This document shows positions 6,426 to 9,921 of a stretch of DNA of 9,921 nucleotides, one piece after another. The stretch is from assembly GCA_905214995.1 (NCBI GenBank), contig CAJMOT010000088.1, positions 1 through 9,921 of the forward strand, written 5' to 3'. Every line of letters begins with the position of its first letter. Position 1 is the first letter of the stretch. Made by a program: the position numbers and the translations under genes. Source of the stretch: an uncultured bacterium (lineage in GTDB: Bacteria > Verrucomicrobiota > Verrucomicrobiia > Opitutales > Intestinicryptomonadaceae). Below the pieces are notes generated by a model, which worked only from the letters and a program-made list of their open reading frames with translations, did no database searches and was not told where the DNA came from.

Positions 6426-7799
6426 CTATTTTTTTACTTCGAGCTTCTTGCCGTTGTACTCTCCCGTCAGCGATTCGAGGAATTTCACAACGTAGTCTAT
6501 TTCCGCGTCGGAAAGGGATACGCCGCGCTGGTACTTGGCCATTATCTCGACCGCCTGCCTGAGGCTCTGCGTAGAGCCGTCGTGGAAATAGGGGGCGGTG
6601 AGGGCGACGTTGCGCAGGGTGGGGGTCTTGAACTTGTGCATGTCGCGCTCGTCCTTAGTGTGCGAGTAGCGGCCTTTGTCGTTTATCTTGCCGACGTTGC
6701 CGCGGTCTTTGAAGTAGTCGCGGCGCAGGCCCATGTACTCGAAAGTCTGCCCGCCGAGGTTTTCGCCCGAGTGGCAGACGGCGCAGTTGGCCTGCTTGAA
6801 GAGCTCGTAGCCCTTTAATTCCTCTTGCGTGAGCGCGTCTTTGTCGCCTTTGAGGTAGCGGTCGAACGGGCTGTCGGGCGTTATGAGGGTGCGCTCGAAT
6901 GCGGCGATGGCGTCTGTGATGTTCTTTTGGGTGAAGCCGTCGGGGTAAACCTTTTTAAATTCCGCGCTGAAAGCGGAGTCGGCTTCGAGTCGCTTGGCGA
7001 TTTTTTCCCAGGACACGCCGTCCATTTCGACGGGATTCATCGGGGGGCCGCCCGCCTGCTGTTCGAGGGTGTCTTCGCGCCCGTCCCAGAACTGTTTGGC
7101 GTTGAATGCGGCGTTGAAGACCGTTGGGGCGTTTATGTCGCCCTTCTGCTTGCGTATGCCCGTCGAGGTTTGGAGGGCGTCCACGCCCGCCTTGTCGAGC
7201 GGGTGGCAAGTCGCGCAGGATACCGTCCCGTCGCCGGAAAGGGCCGTGTGGTGGTAGAGTATCGAGCCGAGCTTGACTTTTGCGGCGTCCGCGCCGAGCG
7301 ACCGGGGAATCGGCCACACGGGCTCGTTGGCGAAATCCTTTGATATTCCGGAGGAGGCGTTGAGCTTTGCGCGTTCGGCGACTATCCAATTGGCGACGGC
7401 CTTGCGCTCCGCGGCGGAGATATTGCTCTTCCAGTGGACTATCTTGAAGCGCAGCGGCGGCATCGTCCCGTCGTCCACGGCGTATTCGATTTTTGCGAGG
7501 TCGGTGGAGCTGACTTTGGCTCCCGTCTTTATGGCGTCGACCGTGTCTGTTATGTCGTAGCTGCGGAGCCCCATCTGCATGTCGGCTTTTACGAGCGAGC
7601 CGGCGATCGGGAAATTGGCGTAGAACGGCGGCTTGGCGTTTTTGGAATGGCACATTACGCAGCCCGCCTCTTCGAGGACGTAAAGCGCCTTCTGGTTGGT
7701 GGAGCCCTCCGGAATGTCAGACGAGTTGCCCACTATTATATAGCCAGCCGCCCACGCGGCGATTGCGACGCAAAACGCGATAATTATCTTTTTTTTCAT
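6426..7799 (-). CDS. ccp: Membrane-anchored triheme cytochrome c peroxidase (YhjA / quinol peroxidase type)
   Basis: This protein reduces hydrogen peroxide to water in the periplasm with electrons from quinol or small cytochromes. It has 457 residues, close to E. coli YhjA. An N-terminal anchor (about 4-23) is followed by three CxxCH c-heme sites: CVMCH (47-51), CATCH (195-199) and CAVCH (339-343). Classical bacterial peroxidases have only the last two, so the first marks the extra N-terminal heme domain of the YhjA/quinol-peroxidase branch; TMPP (112-115) offers a Met ligand for that heme. Peroxidase-core signatures include NAPTVFNAAFN (223-233), FWDGRE, QQAGGPPMNPVEM (247-259, with the conserved Glu258) and TPTLRNVALTAPYFHDG (392-408). 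I start at the ATG at 7799 (MKKK before the anchor). The frame stays open to an ATG at 7940, but that extension is Arg-rich and unlike any leader. C-type cytochrome maturation genes must exist elsewhere. It lies downstream of batE and has its own terminator. Confidence 0.95.
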   Translation of the reverse strand: MKKKIIIAFCVAIAAWAAGYIIVGNSSDIPEGSTNQKALYVLEEAGCVMCHSKNAKPPFYANFPIAGSLVKADMQMGLRSYDITDTVDAIKTGAKVSSTDLAKIEYAVDDGTMPPLRFKIVHWKSNISAAERKAVANWIVAERAKLNASSGISKDFANEPVWPIPRSLGADAAKVKLGSILYHHTALSGDGTVSCATCHPLDKAGVDALQTSTGIRKQKGDINAPTVFNAAFNAKQFWDGREDTLEQQAGGPPMNPVEMDGVSWEKIAKRLEADSAFSAEFKKVYPDGFTQKNITDAIAAFERTLITPDSPFDRYLKGDKDALTQEELKGYELFKQANCAVCHSGENLGGQTFEYMGLRRDYFKDRGNVGKINDKGRYSHTKDERDMHKFKTPTLRNVALTAPYFHDGSTQSLRQAVEIMAKYQRGVSLSDAEIDYVVKFLESLTGEYNGKKLEVKK

Positions 7800-7957
7800 G
7801 CGGAAACGAAGTTTAGTCTGTGTTGCAATCAAGCCCGGAATTCGCCGAAAAATCAAGAAAATAACGTTGCGGCGCGCAGTCGCGCAAGCTTCGACGGTCC
7901 GCGCGCCGCGCGAAGGCGCGGCGGATGCGGGCGGAAACATTTAAATGGAATGCGCCG
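7800..7957 (-). promoter_or_regulatory. Spacer between batE and the peroxidase gene: weak hairpin and probable promoter region
   Basis: Just after the batE stop (minus-strand sense) lies an 8-base perfect hairpin, CGCCGCGC / GCGCGGCG with a four-base loop (7904-7923). It overlaps a 7-base inverted repeat GGCGCGC / GCGCGCC (7871-7877 and 7901-7907). Neither has an immediate T-run, so termination of the bat transcript here is possible but unproven. Closer to the peroxidase start, the minus strand carries two TTGATT boxes (about 7850 and 7827) and a TAAACT about 25 bases before the ATG. Their spacing does not fit one consensus promoter. A 10-base palindrome CATTTAAATG lies at 7938-7947. No Shine-Dalgarno sequence precedes the ATG. 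Confidence 0.3.
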
Positions 7958-8680
7958 CTATTGCGATATCGGCGCGAAATCGGATTTTTTTATCCAGCCG
8001 GACTTTCCGTTGGGGGCTCTGACGAGCTCGAAATCTCCGCGCGCGGCGGAACGCTCCACGACAAGCCCCTCTGAGGCGCGCAGTTCTATCGGCGCATTCG
8101 GGGATGGGGAAAGGCGCATCGGCGCGTCCTGCCTTACGACGACGGCGAGCGATTCGAAATCCGACCACTTTTTTACCCCGCAAACGCCGGCGGCAAACCC
8201 GAGGGCGGCGACCGCCGCGATGAACCACGATATTTTCCCGCCCTTGCCGTAGAGCGGCGGGACGGCGGCTGTCAGCGCGCAAATCCAAAATAGGGCGACC
8301 GCGACGGCAAACCATTCTCCCTTCGAGAGCTCGAAGAACGGCGACGACATGTCGGGAGCTTGCAGGGACGCCTCCTGCGAAAGGATTTTCAGGTTTGCGG
8401 AAGCCTCGCGCATTCTCGGGGAAATCGCGAGGGCTTTGAGGTAATCGGCGAGCGCGCGGGCGGGCTCGCCCGTCTTGACGCGGGCATTGGCGCGGTTGAA
8501 ATACAGCTCCGAAGTGTCCAGTCCTTCCCTTGCCGCGAGGTCGTAGTTTTCGGCGGCTTTTTTATAGTCTTCGGCCTTGTATGCGCTGTTGCCGAGCATA
8601 AAGTATTCGTCGGCGGTCTGGGCGATGGACGCCTGCGCGATCGCGGCGGCCGCGAGCAGAATTTTGAGGGCTTTTTTCAT
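7958..8680 (-). CDS. batE: BatE-like protein: TPR, two membrane helices, C-terminal SH3-like domain
   Basis: This is a 240-residue Bat-operon protein; the Bat genes are associated with aerotolerance and stress survival in Bacteroides and Leptospira, with an unsettled molecular role. Residues 1-20 form a signal peptide (MKKALK, Ala/Leu core, cleavage near SIA-Q). Two TPR motifs follow (about 23-56 and 57-90; EYFMLGNSAYKAEDYKKAAE and ELYFNRANARVKTGEPARAL). Two membrane helices lie at about 122-141 and 150-169. A bacterial SH3-like domain (about 176-236, ending GKSGWIKKSDF) closes the protein. This is the usual BatE order, with TPR and SH3 parts both expected in the periplasm. The gene starts one base after the batD stop, so translation is coupled. 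The downstream spacer may hold a weak terminator. Confidence 0.88.
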   Translation of the reverse strand: MKKALKILLAAAAIAQASIAQTADEYFMLGNSAYKAEDYKKAAENYDLAAREGLDTSELYFNRANARVKTGEPARALADYLKALAISPRMREASANLKILSQEASLQAPDMSSPFFELSKGEWFAVAVALFWICALTAAVPPLYGKGGKISWFIAAVAALGFAAGVCGVKKWSDFESLAVVVRQDAPMRLSPSPNAPIELRASEGLVVERSAARGDFELVRAPNGKSGWIKKSDFAPISQ

Positions 8681-8681
8681 G

Positions 8682-9921
8682 TCATTTGAGAATTTGCCGG
8701 ACGGTTTCCGCGAGGCTTTTGGCGAGTTCTCCGCGGCCGGAGGCGCCGGCTTCGTCCCCGCCGAATTCCAGCGCGTCGGCGCCGTAGAACACGGCTTTTA
8801 TCGCCGCGGTTTGGGCGTCGCCGAGCCCGATTTCCTCCGCGCGCGCCAGGGCGTCTTTCAGAGACAGCGAGCGCGCCTCTTCGGGAGAGCCTGCGGCGAG
8901 GGCGTATCTGAGCGATTCGCGGGCGGCGGTGAAGAATTTTTTCGCGTCAGGTAAATCCGCGCTTGCGAGCGCTTCGCGCAGGGCCGCGCGCGCCTTCGCG
9001 GAGTATTCCGTTTTCTTTGCGTATGCGGGGTCGGTTTCAAGCCTCCGCGCCTTGAGCCTGTGCGCGACAAACGCCGCCGCCGCCGCGAGTATCGCCGCCT
9101 GGGAAATCCAAAACCATTTGGACGAGAATATGTCCGCGGAATTTTCGGTGCGGACTCCCTCGGAGATTTTCGAGAACGCCGGCGCGGGCTTTGCTGCCTC
9201 TTCCTGCGCCTCCCTCACGGTCTTGGAGCGGATTGTGGGGGCGACGCTCACTGCGACCGGCTCCGAGAGCTCTTCGACGTATTTTCCGGTTTCGGGGTCG
9301 AAGTAGTTGAACGCAACTCTTGGCGCCTGCGGCAAATCCGCCGATTTCGGAACCGCCGTGTACTCAAAAGTCTTGACCCCTATGTAGCCCTGGTTGCCGC
9401 TCTCGTCCGCGAACGACGATTTCGGCTTGTAGGTTTTCCAGTCGCGCGCGCCGTCGAGGGCGGGGGCGTTCATTCTGTTGAAGTTGCCCGTGCCCGCGAT
9501 TTTCGCGACTATCGTGCACGGCTCTCCGACCGAAAGGGCGTCGGGGCTTACGGAAACTTCCGCAAGCTCGAACTTCCCGATGGCTCCGGTAAAGTTTTTC
9601 GGCTTTCCCTCGGCGGGGAGCGGGAGGATTTTGAGCTTCATCGGCTTCATCGGCGCGTCGAAACGCATGCGCCTGCCCGAACCCATTGAGAGCAGCCGGT
9701 CCATCATGGACATTCCCATTATGTCGTCTATTGATATTTCGCGGTTGAGGATTCCAGCTGCGGAAAATTCGAGGTCGTATTCGCCGGCTTTGAGGGGGGT
9801 TATCACCGTGCGGTATATCACGAGCGCCTTTTCGGGGTCGCGCTGCATGTCTATTGTCGGCTCTCCGGTGAACGCCGGGCATTCGAAAGCGTCCATGTTC
9901 TTTATCTGCGGGACGGCCTGC
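8682..9921 (-). CDS. batD: BatD family protein (oxygen-tolerance type), 5'-partial
   Basis: This is the C-terminal part of a BatD protein (PF13584 type); 413 codons are readable from the right edge. The frame is open past the ATG at 9896 to the window edge (reading ...QAVPQIKN before it), so that ATG is internal. Numbered from it, the first beta-rich part includes PLKAGEYDLEF (34-44). A second beta domain starts at about 107 (GKFELAEVSVSPDALSVGEP) and contains the family's typical 'I-x-G-x-GNF-x-x-x-x-P' stretch (IAGTGNFNRMNAP, 133-145). A single membrane helix follows (about 261-279), then a helical cytoplasmic tail (about 285-404). BatD is mostly periplasmic and is thought to work with the von Willebrand-domain proteins BatA/BatB, whose genes should lie just beyond the window. 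The family call is strong; its biochemical role is not settled. Confidence 0.9.
   Translation of the reverse strand, partial: QAVPQIKNMDAFECPAFTGEPTIDMQRDPEKALVIYRTVITPLKAGEYDLEFSAAGILNREISIDDIMGMSMMDRLLSMGSGRRMRFDAPMKPMKLKILPLPAEGKPKNFTGAIGKFELAEVSVSPDALSVGEPCTIVAKIAGTGNFNRMNAPALDGARDWKTYKPKSSFADESGNQGYIGVKTFEYTAVPKSADLPQAPRVAFNYFDPETGKYVEELSEPVAVSVAPTIRSKTVREAQEEAAKPAPAFSKISEGVRTENSADIFSSKWFWISQAAILAAAAAFVAHRLKARRLETDPAYAKKTEYSAKARAALREALASADLPDAKKFFTAARESLRYALAAGSPEEARSLSLKDALARAEEIGLGDAQTAAIKAVFYGADALEFGGDEAGASGRGELAKSLAETVRQILK

Noticed and set aside
7800..7940. N-terminal extension of the cytochrome c peroxidase to an upstream ATG
   Set aside because: The added 47 residues are Arg-rich with no leader character. 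The internal ATG at 7799 gives Lys-rich residues followed at once by the membrane anchor, as in the family.
7938..7947. Palindrome CATTTAAATG as an operator
   Set aside because: A single 10-base AT-rich palindrome with no second copy and no link to a known regulator is not enough to call a binding site.
7434..8252. 272-codon plus-strand open frame across the batE-ccp spacer
   Set aside because: It is antisense to the peroxidase and batE for most of its length and has no recognisable domain; the minus-strand proteins fit known families.

Overview
The window looks like chromosomal DNA of a GC-rich Gram-negative bacterium, most likely a verrucomicrobium of the Opitutae type. This placement is an inference. 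It rests on the gene style (weak or absent Shine-Dalgarno sequences, tightly overlapping starts and stops), on a Bat operon, and on several envelope proteins that resemble conserved hypothetical proteins of that phylum. No rRNA, tRNA, CRISPR array, insertion sequence or phage gene was seen. Two gene blocks point at each other and meet at one bidirectional terminator (about 4397-4433).

Plus-strand block (1-4368). Three translationally coupled genes come first: a large helical/coiled-coil/TPR-like protein cut by the left window edge (1-1776), a small protein with one membrane anchor (1776-2342), and a secreted protein whose central domain looks like a gluzincin (peptidase MA-like) fold that has lost its HExxH motif (2339-3952). 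None has a function I can name with confidence. After a 149-base gap with candidate promoters comes a stand-alone tatA (4102-4368), the pore-forming subunit of twin-arginine protein export.

Minus-strand block (9921 down to 4466, read right to left). The Bat operon enters from the right edge with batD (partial) and batE, which abut with one base between them. Next, after a 158-base spacer, is a membrane-anchored triheme cytochrome c peroxidase of the E. coli YhjA / quinol peroxidase type (6426-7799), followed by a strong intrinsic terminator. Then comes a compact trio: an acyl-ACP thioesterase-like double-hotdog protein, an unassigned multi-pass membrane protein, and guanylate kinase (gmk).

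Taken together the window is mostly envelope and housekeeping biology: periplasmic peroxide reduction beside the Bat stress/aerotolerance genes, protein export (TatA), fatty-acid chain release and GMP phosphorylation. The least explained part is the three-gene operon at the left, which is the best candidate for an undescribed envelope system. Nothing in the window itself proves such a system.
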